45,252 nucleotides of DNA from a virus. A program made the position numbers and the translations under genes. Below, piece by piece: positions 25,230 to 33,346 of the stretch. The stretch covers positions 1 to 45,252 of IMG/VR virus record IMGVR_UViG_3300050343_000041; one strand, written 5' to 3'. The notes under the pieces were generated by a model. That model saw only the letters and a list, made by a program, of their open reading frames with translations. It searched no databases and had not been told where the DNA came from. The stretch's first letter is position 1, and each line of letters begins with the position of its first letter.

Positions 25230-26666
25230 ATGTCAGGAATGGACTGGGGCGATTACGGAAAGGACGCACCATCGGGTGGTGGTATTCGCTTGCGTATTCT
25301 TCATGATGCTATTGTAAACAGAACACCTATTGATGTTGAAATTCCAGGTGGAAAAGCAGTCATCATGACAACTGATAGTGTTCTATCAGATATAAAGAGT
25401 GTGGTTGATGGTAATCTGGAATATGATTCACCTGATAAATCAAAAACTAATAATTTTGTATCAAGGTACAGTCGTAAATCTGTACTGCAAGCTGTACAGA
25501 AAGTCGGTAAAAAAAATAAATGTACTCAGATAACTTTTACCAAAATTACAAAGACAGTTGAGTTTGGTAGTAACCAAGGATCGGGTGGTGGATCTGATAA
25601 CACTGCTCTGTTTGAAGGTGCAGCATGTTGGGTTACAGCATACAGATACACATTAGGAAATAAAAATATTGATGTCGATTATGTTATCCCAATGCATAAA
25701 TTGGCATCAGTATCTGGATCTGTATCCACAGATAAATCATTGGGAGAAATATACGACTTCATATCGAATGATCCTGATTGGATGAAGTCAAGTATTAAAA
25801 CAGCAAATGAATTATACAGCGCAACAAAATTTAGAAATACTAAATTTAAATTCTATAGAGGAACTGGTATTGTAAAAACTATTGAAAGTCATTATAGTAA
25901 GGTTAATAAAGAAGACGGCAAACCATTCTCTCAAATTAATAAATGGTCACCTGCTGATATCTACATGTGTGAATGTGATTTTGATATGGACATCTACACA
26001 AAAGAAATGACATTCCAAGGTGGTATTAATAGGGTACTACAAAATCTAATTGGTGAGAAAAAATTAATTGGGGTATCACTAAAGAAAGTAACATCTAGTT
26101 CAGCAAATCTTACGGAACATAATTTTACTAGAGCATCACTGACAGTTAGCAAACCATTTACTAGAGCATATTCTAATTCACTCATGAATTCAATGGATGT
26201 GTATCTTGAGGGAACTGGAGTCAGTGTCCAGTTCAGAGCAACAGATTCTGAAGGTAAGACATGGCAGGGTGAAGTCATGGGAACTTCTGCTAAGCATGGT
26301 AGAGTAGGTGGAGGAGTTATGAACTACATTATGGAAGCTGTTTATGGTGAAGGTAATGGAGTGTGGAAAGATTACCCTAGTGCTGCAGCAGTATCTTCTG
26401 CTTCTAGAGGAAATGCACTAGATCAAAAAATTTTTGATCTTGCAAGAGATAATAAAAGTAATGTTATGAAAACTGGTGAACAAGTTTCACTGGAAGATAT
26501 TTCTAGGATGAGACCCCAATGGAAATTTGCTAAGTATCTTGGTCTTCTAGTTGTTGATCAATTGAGGAGAGGTACAAAAATACAACGTAATGAAATTACA
26601 ACTAGAGTATATTTGTATGCAACATCTGCATCAGATGATTCTGCACCTTACATTAAGATCTCCTAA
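25230..26666 (+). CDS. Putative virion structural protein, 478 aa
   Basis: First gene of a late operon. It starts MSGMDWGDYGKDAPSGGGIR and is a large mixed alpha/beta protein without signal peptide or membrane segment. Recognisable stretches include GKAVIMTTDSVLSDIKSVV and KWSPADIYMCECDFD. I recall similar proteins as conserved late hypotheticals of cyanomyoviruses, presumed virion components. The ribosome-binding site GGGAGG is 7 bases upstream, within the hairpin described above. It overlaps the next gene by one base. Structural role is inferred from late expression and neighbours only. Confidence 0.7.
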   Translation: MSGMDWGDYGKDAPSGGGIRLRILHDAIVNRTPIDVEIPGGKAVIMTTDSVLSDIKSVVDGNLEYDSPDKSKTNNFVSRYSRKSVLQAVQKVGKKNKCTQITFTKITKTVEFGSNQGSGGGSDNTALFEGAACWVTAYRYTLGNKNIDVDYVIPMHKLASVSGSVSTDKSLGEIYDFISNDPDWMKSSIKTANELYSATKFRNTKFKFYRGTGIVKTIESHYSKVNKEDGKPFSQINKWSPADIYMCECDFDMDIYTKEMTFQGGINRVLQNLIGEKKLIGVSLKKVTSSSANLTEHNFTRASLTVSKPFTRAYSNSLMNSMDVYLEGTGVSVQFRATDSEGKTWQGEVMGTSAKHGRVGGGVMNYIMEAVYGEGNGVWKDYPSAAAVSSASRGNALDQKIFDLARDNKSNVMKTGEQVSLEDISRMRPQWKFAKYLGLLVVDQLRRGTKIQRNEITTRVYLYATSASDDSAPYIKIS

Positions 26667-27862
26667 TGGCAAACGTAACTCAACTAAAACATCTAGAACA
26701 CCTGGAAGATGAGATGCTGAACTATGGTATCCAAGGATGTCATGCAGCTGTTGCTTTTTTGGAGGAACTGAAAAAGATGTTGGGACAGCAGGAAAGTGCT
26801 GGTTTCATGCAGACAAAATGGGACGGTGCTCCATCAGTTATCTGTGGTACAGATCCTGCATCTGGTATGTTTTTTGTTGGGACTAAATCTGTCTTTGCAA
26901 AGACACAACCCAAGTTATGTTTTACTGATACACAAATTGATGAGTGGTATGATGGTGATCTTGCAGAAAAACTTAAATTCTCTTTGAAGTATTTTGCTGA
27001 ACTGGATATCAAAGGAGTTATCCAAGGTGATCTTATGTTCACTAATAGCACAATAAAAACAGAAGTCATTAAAAAAGAAAAACTTTATACATTCAGACCT
27101 AACACTATTACCTATGGTATTCCTATAGATCATCCTATTGGAGTAGCAGCGGGTAAGGCAAAAATTGGTGTAGTATTTCACACTCACTATACTGGAGATG
27201 ATCTACCTACTATGCAAGCAAGAGCTGGTGCTGATATAAAAGGATCTGCTAATGCATTGGTAATTAAGAACGACACTCCAATGGATCGTGTTGGATTCTC
27301 TAAGCAAGAGATGACTAAGTTTAAAAATCATATCGATGTAATTGATCGCATGTGTCGTATCTCTGGTGATTTCCTAGATGAACTGGTAGTTCTTACTGGT
27401 ACTACTGGAGATAAGAAATTTCATATTGCATCTTACTTAAAGCAATTCTTTAATAATGAGATCAAGAATGCTCGCACCATTACAAATGTAGAAGATGCCA
27501 TGTACAACCTTCTTAACTTTTATGGTGATAAGATGGAGAAGGAACTTGCCAAGATTAAAACAGTAAAGAACCTTACATTAAAAAGAAAGCTAGTATACGA
27601 TAGTCAACTATACGTTGAGAATAATAAGGACAAGTTTAAAGCAATGCTATCACTGTATAAAGAACTACAAACAGTGAAGCAAATGGTTATAGATAAACTG
27701 GACCACCTGGAAGAGTTTAGAACATACGTTCAAACTGAAAAAGGGTATAAGGTTACAACTCCTGAGGGATATGTTCTTCATAAGGACGGTAGTATGATCA
27801 AGTTTGTTAATCGCCTGGAGTTTGCTTACAACAACTTTACTCTACAAAAACAATGGCGTTAA
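26666..27862 (+). CDS. Nucleotidyltransferase/ligase-like protein (KxDG motif)
   Basis: A 398-aa protein. TKWDGAPSV at residues 50-58 has the K-x-D-G motif I of covalent nucleotidyltransferases (DNA/RNA ligases). VIQGDLMF near 119-126 could be motif III, and SANALVIKND near 194-203 resembles motif IV. The C-terminal part (240-398) is helical. I recall the family as a conserved cyanophage hypothetical (DUF6267-like). An RNA-ligase-like activity is inferred from motif order only; motif V (K-x-K) was not found by eye. It overlaps a cytidylyltransferase-fold gene by 10 bases, suggesting a joint pathway. Confidence 0.6.
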   Translation: MANVTQLKHLEHLEDEMLNYGIQGCHAAVAFLEELKKMLGQQESAGFMQTKWDGAPSVICGTDPASGMFFVGTKSVFAKTQPKLCFTDTQIDEWYDGDLAEKLKFSLKYFAELDIKGVIQGDLMFTNSTIKTEVIKKEKLYTFRPNTITYGIPIDHPIGVAAGKAKIGVVFHTHYTGDDLPTMQARAGADIKGSANALVIKNDTPMDRVGFSKQEMTKFKNHIDVIDRMCRISGDFLDELVVLTGTTGDKKFHIASYLKQFFNNEIKNARTITNVEDAMYNLLNFYGDKMEKELAKIKTVKNLTLKRKLVYDSQLYVENNKDKFKAMLSLYKELQTVKQMVIDKLDHLEEFRTYVQTEKGYKVTTPEGYVLHKDGSMIKFVNRLEFAYNNFTLQKQWR

Positions 27863-28416
27863 ATGTCAATAGGTGCTACTTCACTTTTGGTAGGTTTCAA
27901 CCACCTACCACTGGTCATAAAGATAACTTTGCTGGTGTGAAAAATGCAGCAGGTTCTGATGACTATCGTATATACATTTCCCAAACTGTAGATGCGAAAG
28001 GTAGCAACCCATTGCCGCCAGATAGAAAGTTGTTCTATATGAATAAGATGTTTCCACAACATAAGGGAAAGATCTTCTCTGGTCCCAAACAACCTGTTGC
28101 TATCTTACAAGATCTTATGATGGCAGGTTATAATGAGGTCGTGTTTCTTGTAGGATCTGATAGAGTTTCTGCTATGCAGTTCCTCCATAAATATAATGGT
28201 AAAGATTTTACATTCAGAAAAATTGATATTCAATCTTCTGGAAGTAGAGATGCTGATGGTGATACTTTTGCCATTTCTGGAACTAAGATGAGACGCGCAG
28301 CACATGCTAGCGACTTTGACACTTTTAGAAAAGGCATTCCAACATCATTAAATGATCGTGATTGTCGTGCTTTGATGGATGAGATTAGAGCAAACCTACC
28401 AAAAAATTTTAAATAA
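27853..28416 (+). CDS. NMN adenylyltransferase/cytidylyltransferase-like protein
   Basis: A 187-aa protein with the HIGH-superfamily nucleotidyltransferase fold. FGRFQPPTTGH near residues 12-22 is the (T/H)xGH substrate motif, FLVGSDR near 98 is the middle strand, and ISGTKMRRAA near 141 is the ISxTxxR motif typical of NMN adenylyltransferases. The likely reaction is transfer of AMP or CMP to a phosphorylated small molecule, possibly NMN to NAD. The substrate is unproven. Phage NMNATs are known in NAD salvage (NadR/NadV) that counters NAD-depleting defences; no NadV is seen here. Confidence 0.75.
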   Translation: MALNVNRCYFTFGRFQPPTTGHKDNFAGVKNAAGSDDYRIYISQTVDAKGSNPLPPDRKLFYMNKMFPQHKGKIFSGPKQPVAILQDLMMAGYNEVVFLVGSDRVSAMQFLHKYNGKDFTFRKIDIQSSGSRDADGDTFAISGTKMRRAAHASDFDTFRKGIPTSLNDRDCRALMDEIRANLPKNFK

Positions 28417-28670
28417 TGAAGGACTTTAAAAAGTTAAGAGAAGAAGCACTACGTCAACAACAGAGACATACCTTTATATTTAAAGAAGGTGATGCTGTTA
28501 TGTCTGCCCGAACAGGAGACAAGGGACACATCCATAGAGTAGGCGGTAACTATGCTATCGTAATTACTGATGATGGAAATATGTTGCGTGAATGGATAAA
28601 GAACATTAGATCTATAAATAATACGAGAAGAACCTCCTTATTGAACGATGAAGAAACCAGATCCTATTAA
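28416..28670 (+). CDS. Small KOW-like hypothetical protein
   Basis: 84 residues: a basic helical N-terminus (MKDFKKLREEALRQQQRHTF) followed by GDAVMSARTGDKGHIHRVGGNYAIVITDDGNMLREW, which reads like a KOW/SH3 barrel (G-x-V, G..G.I..VGG.YA.V). The N-terminal MK-D-F-KK motif recurs at 29637. Overlaps its neighbours by 1 and 23 bases. Possibly RNA- or DNA-binding; not established. Confidence 0.65.
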   Translation: MKDFKKLREEALRQQQRHTFIFKEGDAVMSARTGDKGHIHRVGGNYAIVITDDGNMLREWIKNIRSINNTRRTSLLNDEETRSY

Positions 28671-29640
28671 TACAGTAAAGCACCAAGATGAGTTCTCGTC
28701 TGGTTTGATGGAACAGTTCGGCAAATGGATGGGTGGCGATTGCTTCCAGAATACTGAGATGCCTGATTTGCATTTATCTGAAGCTCCTTTTGATGGCATG
28801 GATCCACAGTCCAATGGTGCTGAGATTGAAGATGTTACTAAGAAAAAGAAGAGTGCTAAAAAAGGTGCATACGTAGGACAAGAATCTGCTAAGAGTGAGG
28901 AAGTCCTTGAACGTGAAGAGTATGAAATTGATGGAGAAGTTTATGTCCTAGAAAAAGTAAAGATGGATGGCGTTGATGACAACGGTAGCACCTCTTGCTG
29001 GAAAGGATATAAGAAGCAAGGAACTAAGAAGAAAGGTGGTAAGGAAGTTAACAACTGTGTAAAAGCAGGTGATGAAGTAACTCACGATGGTGAGGAACTA
29101 GAAGAGAAGAATGGTCTCTATGCTAACATTCATGCTAAAAGAAAGAGTGGTGGTAAGATGCGTGATAAGGGAGACAAGGGTGCTCCTACAGAGAAAGCAT
29201 TCAAAGATTCTGCAAAGACAGCTAAAGAATCAGTAGAATTGGATGAATATTTTGAAAAGAATAAAGAAGGAAAGATGGTGAAGAAGCACAACTGTGCTAA
29301 GAAAGTTAAGTATAAGAAGGAAGAATTCTTCTGTCTTCCTGAGCAACACACCATGCTCGAAGATGGCACTGTAACTCATTACGATCTAGTCAGTGAGAAG
29401 GGTGAAGTTCTAAGAAACATTCCTGTTGAGGGACTAGAGATCATGCTCAGTGAAGTTCATGAGCATGCTGACAATCATGCTAAGAATGCTGCACTGCTAG
29501 GTGAGAAGAAACTTGACCCAGTTGGTAAGGCAGATGCTGATATCGACAACGATGGTGATGTAGATAAATCTGACAAGTTCCTACATGCACGTCGTAAGAA
29601 AGTCACTAAGATTGTTGCAATGTCGAAGAAGAAAAAATGA
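28648..29640 (+). CDS. Lysine-rich putative virion protein with EF-hand-like motif
   Basis: A 330-aa charged, low-complexity protein (many K, E, G) with short ordered blocks: NGLYANIHAKRKSGGKMRDKG near 150-170, EEFFCLPEQHTMLEDGTVTHYDLV near 228-250, and near the C-terminus ADADIDNDGDVDKSDKF, a calcium-binding DxDxDG loop of dockerin/EF-hand type. Such proteins are frequent in marine T4-like phages next to structural genes. Role unknown, possibly scaffold or internal virion protein. Confidence 0.6.
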   Translation: MKKPDPINTVKHQDEFSSGLMEQFGKWMGGDCFQNTEMPDLHLSEAPFDGMDPQSNGAEIEDVTKKKKSAKKGAYVGQESAKSEEVLEREEYEIDGEVYVLEKVKMDGVDDNGSTSCWKGYKKQGTKKKGGKEVNNCVKAGDEVTHDGEELEEKNGLYANIHAKRKSGGKMRDKGDKGAPTEKAFKDSAKTAKESVELDEYFEKNKEGKMVKKHNCAKKVKYKKEEFFCLPEQHTMLEDGTVTHYDLVSEKGEVLRNIPVEGLEIMLSEVHEHADNHAKNAALLGEKKLDPVGKADADIDNDGDVDKSDKFLHARRKKVTKIVAMSKKKK

Positions 29641-29999
29641 AATCATTTAAAAAATTTCAAGAGGAGTGTGGTTGCGAAAAAAAGGAAAGTAAGGTAAAAT
29701 CTAAACTAAAGAATAAAAAATCTGGTAATGTAGAAGTGATGCCTAATATTCCTGATGGTAAGAAAGGGATGACCACCCGTGCAACTAATGAAGCAAAGAA
29801 CTATGAAGGTCCTTTGTATGCACCGTGGTCTTCTGTTGTAAAAGGTAGAGGATTTGATCCTATTGAAGAAAGAAAAGTAAAAGAATCATTTGAGGGTGGC
29901 GTTACAAAAGCACGCCGTGACTATCGTTCTGGTACTTTATTAACTTTCAAACAATTCATGTCAAAAATTACTGATATCTTAGACGAGTGGGAGAAATAA
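29637..29999 (+). CDS. Small basic late protein, 120 aa
   Basis: Starts MKSFKKFQEECGCEKKESK, with a lysine-rich N-terminal third. The middle has YEGPLYAPWSSVVKGRGFDPIEERK and the end LLTFKQFMSKITDILDEWEK, so the short F-K-x-F motif occurs at both termini. No domain recognised. It overlaps the upstream gene by 4 bases, and a late promoter overlaps its stop. Confidence 0.65.
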   Translation: MKSFKKFQEECGCEKKESKVKSKLKNKKSGNVEVMPNIPDGKKGMTTRATNEAKNYEGPLYAPWSSVVKGRGFDPIEERKVKESFEGGVTKARRDYRSGTLLTFKQFMSKITDILDEWEK

Positions 30000-30002
30000 A
30001 TA
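29996..30002 (+). promoter_or_regulatory. Putative late promoter ATAAATA
   Basis: ATAAATA overlapping the stop codon of the upstream gene, 19 bases before the start at 30021. Confidence 0.55.
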
Positions 30003-30020
30003 GTTATTGCAATATGCTAT

Positions 30021-30227
30021 ATGACTATGTTATCCTTTCTACTTCCCTTGGCGTCAAAAATTATTACCGATGCCATTAACAAAATTCCTGAGAATGAAGA
30101 ACTCGGTGAGAAGATGGTTGAGATCTGTCTTGTTATTCTTGCTAAAGCAGTTAAGTTAACTAAAACAGATATGGATGATCAACTACTTGAAGTTGTAACC
30201 AAAGCAATCAAGAATAGAGAAGAGTGA
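30021..30227 (+). CDS. Small hypothetical protein, 68 aa
   Basis: Starts MTMLSFLLPLASKIITDAIN; the second ATG (30027) is an equally likely start. A hydrophobic first 12 residues precede an amphipathic helical body with conserved-looking ENEELGEKMVEICLVILAKAVK. I recall similar proteins in cyanomyoviruses. It lies alone between a late promoter and a terminator. Function unknown. Confidence 0.65.
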   Translation: MTMLSFLLPLASKIITDAINKIPENEELGEKMVEICLVILAKAVKLTKTDMDDQLLEVVTKAIKNREE

Positions 30228-30234
30228 TATTCTA

Positions 30235-30256
30235 GGGGGAGCAATCCCCCTTTTTT
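30235..30256 (+). terminator. Rho-independent terminator
   Basis: Stem GGGGGA (30235-30240) with TCCCCC (30245-30250), GCAA tetraloop, T run 30251-30256. The next late promoter begins at its last T. Confidence 0.9.
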
Positions 30257-30263
30257 ATAAATA
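30256..30263 (+). promoter_or_regulatory. Late promoter TATAAATA
   Basis: Exact match to the T4 late consensus TATAAATA, directly after a terminator and 37 bases before the next start. Best late promoter in the window. Confidence 0.75.
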
Positions 30264-30299
30264 AACATTAGATAATAGTAATATTCGGAGCACACGTCA

Positions 30300-30917
30300 A
30301 TGTCCCTTTATGGAAGAACTGACAGCAATGCAAACAAAACCAAAGCTGGTGTGGGCATTGCAACGTCAAGTCAAGCAAAAACAACTGTCTTTGTTGATAA
30401 AACTGAGGCACAACTAGCAGAAACTAGATCTCGTGGTATCACTGCTCCTGGTTGGTGGTCGTACTTCACATACACTGATGCGGATGGCAATACGCGCCAT
30501 AAAGCAGAGCAACTTGTGAACATCGCTAACCCTGATCTCAATTCTAACGAGACACAAACTGATGATACTATCGCAGCAGACGTGGCATCGGCAGTAACCA
30601 TTACGGTTCAACCTGCTAACTCTACATCTTCTTCGGGTGCTGGTACTTACACCCTCACCACTACGACAACAGGAACACCTGGAGCACTTGCGTATCAGTG
30701 GCAGCGTCAAACTGCAACTGGTAAGCGTTGGGTTAACATCGCTGCTGGTACAGACACAGGTATTACTTATGCAGACTTCACGACCGCAACTCTTGCTTAC
30801 AGTGGTCTCGCTGGCGATACTCTGGATGGTAACAAGTTTAGAGTCAAGGTCACCTCTGCGGGTGGTACTGAAGAAGTAATGTCTAATGGTGCAGCAACAC
30901 TAACCTTCGGAAGTTGA
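30300..30917 (+). CDS. Virion structural protein with C-terminal Ig-like domain
   Basis: A 205-aa protein. The N-terminal half (MSLYGRTDSNANKTKAGVGIA, TVFVDKTEAQLAETRSRGITAPGWWSYFTYTDADGNTRHKAE) is a familiar conserved late protein of cyanophages. The C-terminal half is a Thr/Ser/Gly-rich beta domain (VTITVQPANST, AYQWQRQTATGKRWVNIAAG, FRVKVTSAGGTEEVMSNGAATLTF) reading like an Ig-like fold of the type found on tailed-phage capsids. It follows a strong late promoter, which suggests high expression. Possibly a head decoration protein; that role is inference. Confidence 0.75.
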   Translation: MSLYGRTDSNANKTKAGVGIATSSQAKTTVFVDKTEAQLAETRSRGITAPGWWSYFTYTDADGNTRHKAEQLVNIANPDLNSNETQTDDTIAADVASAVTITVQPANSTSSSGAGTYTLTTTTTGTPGALAYQWQRQTATGKRWVNIAAGTDTGITYADFTTATLAYSGLAGDTLDGNKFRVKVTSAGGTEEVMSNGAATLTFGS

Positions 30918-30920
30918 TGA

Positions 30921-31277
30921 ATGAACATTGCTGAATTGACACCAGATACCTGGTTGTTCTTTGCTATTCAACATTATAACAACCCGTCGTCGGTTACTTA
31001 TTCTGATTTTGAAGAGGACTTAAAGAGATTTAAGTACATTAAAAGATTATTAAAACGTAACGAGACGACGGGTGAACTTAAAACCCACTTGATATTAAAT
31101 CATATAATTATTTTATATAATGTTTTTGATGATGCAGCAACCCCGCTGCTATTTTACAAAATTGAAGCAACATATTGGTCTGTAATTAAGGCGTTCATGT
31201 TGTTTCTAAATAGATTACCACCTACACTTAACGAGGATGTTGACAAGGAATGTCTAAAGGAACTGAACCTAATCTAA
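30921..31277 (+). CDS. Conserved late helical protein, 118 aa
   Basis: MNIAELTPDTWLFFAIQHYNNP... then LKRFKYIKRLLKRN and HLILNHIIILYNVFDDAATPLLFYKIE. All-helical, with a conserved aromatic core. I recognise it as a common cyanomyovirus hypothetical in the structural region but cannot give a role; T4-type accessory transcription or virion function are both possible. Overlaps the next gene by 28 bases. Confidence 0.65.
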   Translation: MNIAELTPDTWLFFAIQHYNNPSSVTYSDFEEDLKRFKYIKRLLKRNETTGELKTHLILNHIIILYNVFDDAATPLLFYKIEATYWSVIKAFMLFLNRLPPTLNEDVDKECLKELNLI

Positions 31278-31960
31278 ATGAAATGATTAACTCAGCAGGG
31301 GATGGATCTGGTCTCCAGTTACCACCTGCTTTCGTTATGGTAAATCCTAAACAGCATCGTAAGTATAAGAAAAATAACGAAAAACTAGATGGTCGCTCTA
31401 AAGGTGCCAAAGATCTCTTCTCCCGTATCCAACGTAGAAAAATGAAAGAACAACTAGAAAATAATATTGAAGAAGCTGTCTCTTCTGAAACTGAAAGAGC
31501 ACAAAAACAGATCTCTCAGCAGAAAAAACTGGGTCGTCAAAAAGATCTCCAGAAAAAACGTGGAGAAGCAAAGTCGAAGATGCAAAATAAGACAAAGGAA
31601 ATGGACACCTTAATGAAGGCACGTCTATCTGACTTTAAAAAGAAAGCATCTGATCAAACAAAAAAACTTAAGAAGGAACAAACCGAAGTGACTACTAATA
31701 TTATGACTGAAAACCAAGATGTAATTCAAGTTGCACTTGATGTTGCAACATCTGAACTTAATCCCGCAGGTGAAGGAACATTTGCTAAGGTGCAATTTAG
31801 CAATGGATCTACACAAAACTTAGATAACTACTCTGCTAAGCGTATTGCTGCTTGCTACGCGCAGTTGGATGATACTCACAAGCAGCAATTCCAATACATG
31901 TTGAATAAAGACGCTTCGACGTATCAATCTGCATTGGACTTCGCTGTAAGGAATGTCTAA
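31250..31960 (+). CDS. Coiled-coil putative virion protein, 236 aa
   Basis: The N-terminus is a proline/glycine region (GDGSGLQLPPAFVMVNPKQHRKYKK), followed by about 110 residues of highly charged coiled coil (RIQRRKMKEQLENNIEEAV through KLKKEQTEV). A compact C-terminal domain (VQFSNGSTQNLDNYSAKRIAACYAQLDDTHKQQF, given in parts) resembles head-core or scaffold-associated proteins. No membrane segment. Probably structural or a scaffold; not identified. Confidence 0.6.
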   Translation: MSKGTEPNLNEMINSAGDGSGLQLPPAFVMVNPKQHRKYKKNNEKLDGRSKGAKDLFSRIQRRKMKEQLENNIEEAVSSETERAQKQISQQKKLGRQKDLQKKRGEAKSKMQNKTKEMDTLMKARLSDFKKKASDQTKKLKKEQTEVTTNIMTENQDVIQVALDVATSELNPAGEGTFAKVQFSNGSTQNLDNYSAKRIAACYAQLDDTHKQQFQYMLNKDASTYQSALDFAVRNV

Positions 31961-31965
31961 GTAAA

Positions 31966-32364
31966 ATGTCTGACATTAATACAGCTATCCTAGAGAGGTT
32001 AGAGAAAGTTGTTGACACGCTTCAGGAAAATTCCACGAAGATGGGTCAACTTCTTGCTGTACATAATGAAAAACTTGACAATCAAGACAGGGTTGATGCA
32101 GTCCTGTTTGAAAAATTAGATAGAATCTCTGCAGATCTTGCAAGAGAAACAAATGTTATCAAGAGAGGATGTGAGCGAGACATCAGGTTGGTTGATGATC
32201 GTCTTCGCCTCATGGAGAAAAAAATGTGGACCATAGCAGGAGCACTGTCTGTCATATGTTTCCTAGTGTCAACACCAGGACAGTCACTACTGAGAAACTT
32301 GACACCGCAGCAATCCCCTGTTAGTATGTCAACAGTGGTCATGCCTTCGATTGAGCTTTCTTGA
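31966..32364 (+). CDS. Coiled-coil membrane protein, XhlA-like layout
   Basis: A 132-aa protein: an amphipathic coiled coil (residues 5-85, repeating LE/KL heptads), then a single membrane helix (about MWTIAGALSVICFLVSTPG, 87-105) and a short polar tail. This soluble-coil-then-membrane-anchor layout matches XhlA-type holin accessory proteins. That role is inferred from topology alone; the nearest candidate lysin is the hydrolase at 38037. It overlaps the gp61 start by 14 bases. Confidence 0.55.
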   Translation: MSDINTAILERLEKVVDTLQENSTKMGQLLAVHNEKLDNQDRVDAVLFEKLDRISADLARETNVIKRGCERDIRLVDDRLRLMEKKMWTIAGALSVICFLVSTPGQSLLRNLTPQQSPVSMSTVVMPSIELS

Positions 32365-33346
32365 AGTAAAGTACATAAACTTAATATCCCCTCGCTTGAC
32401 GCTGTTCAGTCGCAAGAAGGCAGACCTGTACAATTTCAGGTGTCCTTATTGTGGCGACTCACAAAAGAGACGCAACAAAGCGAGGGGATATTTGTTCAAG
32501 ATCAAGAATGATTTTGTATACAAATGCCACAACTGTGGTAAGGGTAGAACTTTTTCTAACTTCTTGAAAGACCAAGATACTCATCTCCATGACCAATATG
32601 TCATGGAGAAATTTAAAGATGGCAGGACTGGTAAAGGAACTACTGTACCCAATCCTAAATTTAATTTCACGAAACCAAAATTTGTTAAAACAGATACAGA
32701 TTTAGAGAAGATATCTTCGCTAAATAATACTCACCCAGCGAGGGTGTATCTTGAGCAACGGGGTATCAAAGATCTAGATTATTTTTATTATTGTCCAAAG
32801 TTTAAAGAGTGGACAAATAAACAAAAACAAACTTTTGATACCCTAAGACAAGATTCACCTCGTATTATCATCCCATTCAAAGACAAAGAAGGTAACCTGT
32901 TTGGATACCAAGGCAGATCGCTAGCCCCAAAGGCAAAACTAAGATACATCACCATAATGCTTGACGAAGAAAAACCAAAAATTTTTGGACAGGATAAAAT
33001 TGATGCACGGAACCAAACAATTTATATTGTTGAAGGACCCTTCGACTCCACGTTTATCAAAAACTCTGTTGCTATGTGTGGGTCCGACGTTGATATTAGG
33101 ACGCTTGGTTGGAGCGATTATATTTGGGTTTTTGATAACGAACCACGTAATAGAGAAATCTGTCGATAGAATCTCCAAGAACAATCGACAGTGGAGATAA
33201 GGTAGTAATCTGGCCAGAGATAAAACAAAAGGACATGAATGATATGGTTCCTTGCTGGACACGATGTCCAAAATCTGGTAGAATTAAATACCTATTCATG
33301 GATTAGAAGCAAAATTAAAATTTAACGGACTTGGAAAAGAGTATGA
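32351..33346 (+). CDS. 61: DNA primase gp61, frameshifted toward the end
   Basis: Primase subunit of the gp41/gp61 primosome. The N-terminal zinc ribbon has cysteines at FRCPYCGDS and YKCHNCGKG. A Toprim-like domain follows (RIIIPFKDKEGNLFGYQGRSL, then IYIVEGPFDSTFI near 230 and IWVFDNEPRN near 260). The intact frame ends at 33169. Beyond it the expected C-terminus (VDRISK, GDKVVIWPEIKQKDMNDMV, LAGHDVQNLVELNTY, KLKFNGLGK) appears in successive frames up to about 33346, needing four or more indels. The start is a TTG at 32351. This is the upstream edge of the error-rich block. T4 gp61 is 342 aa. Confidence 0.88.
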
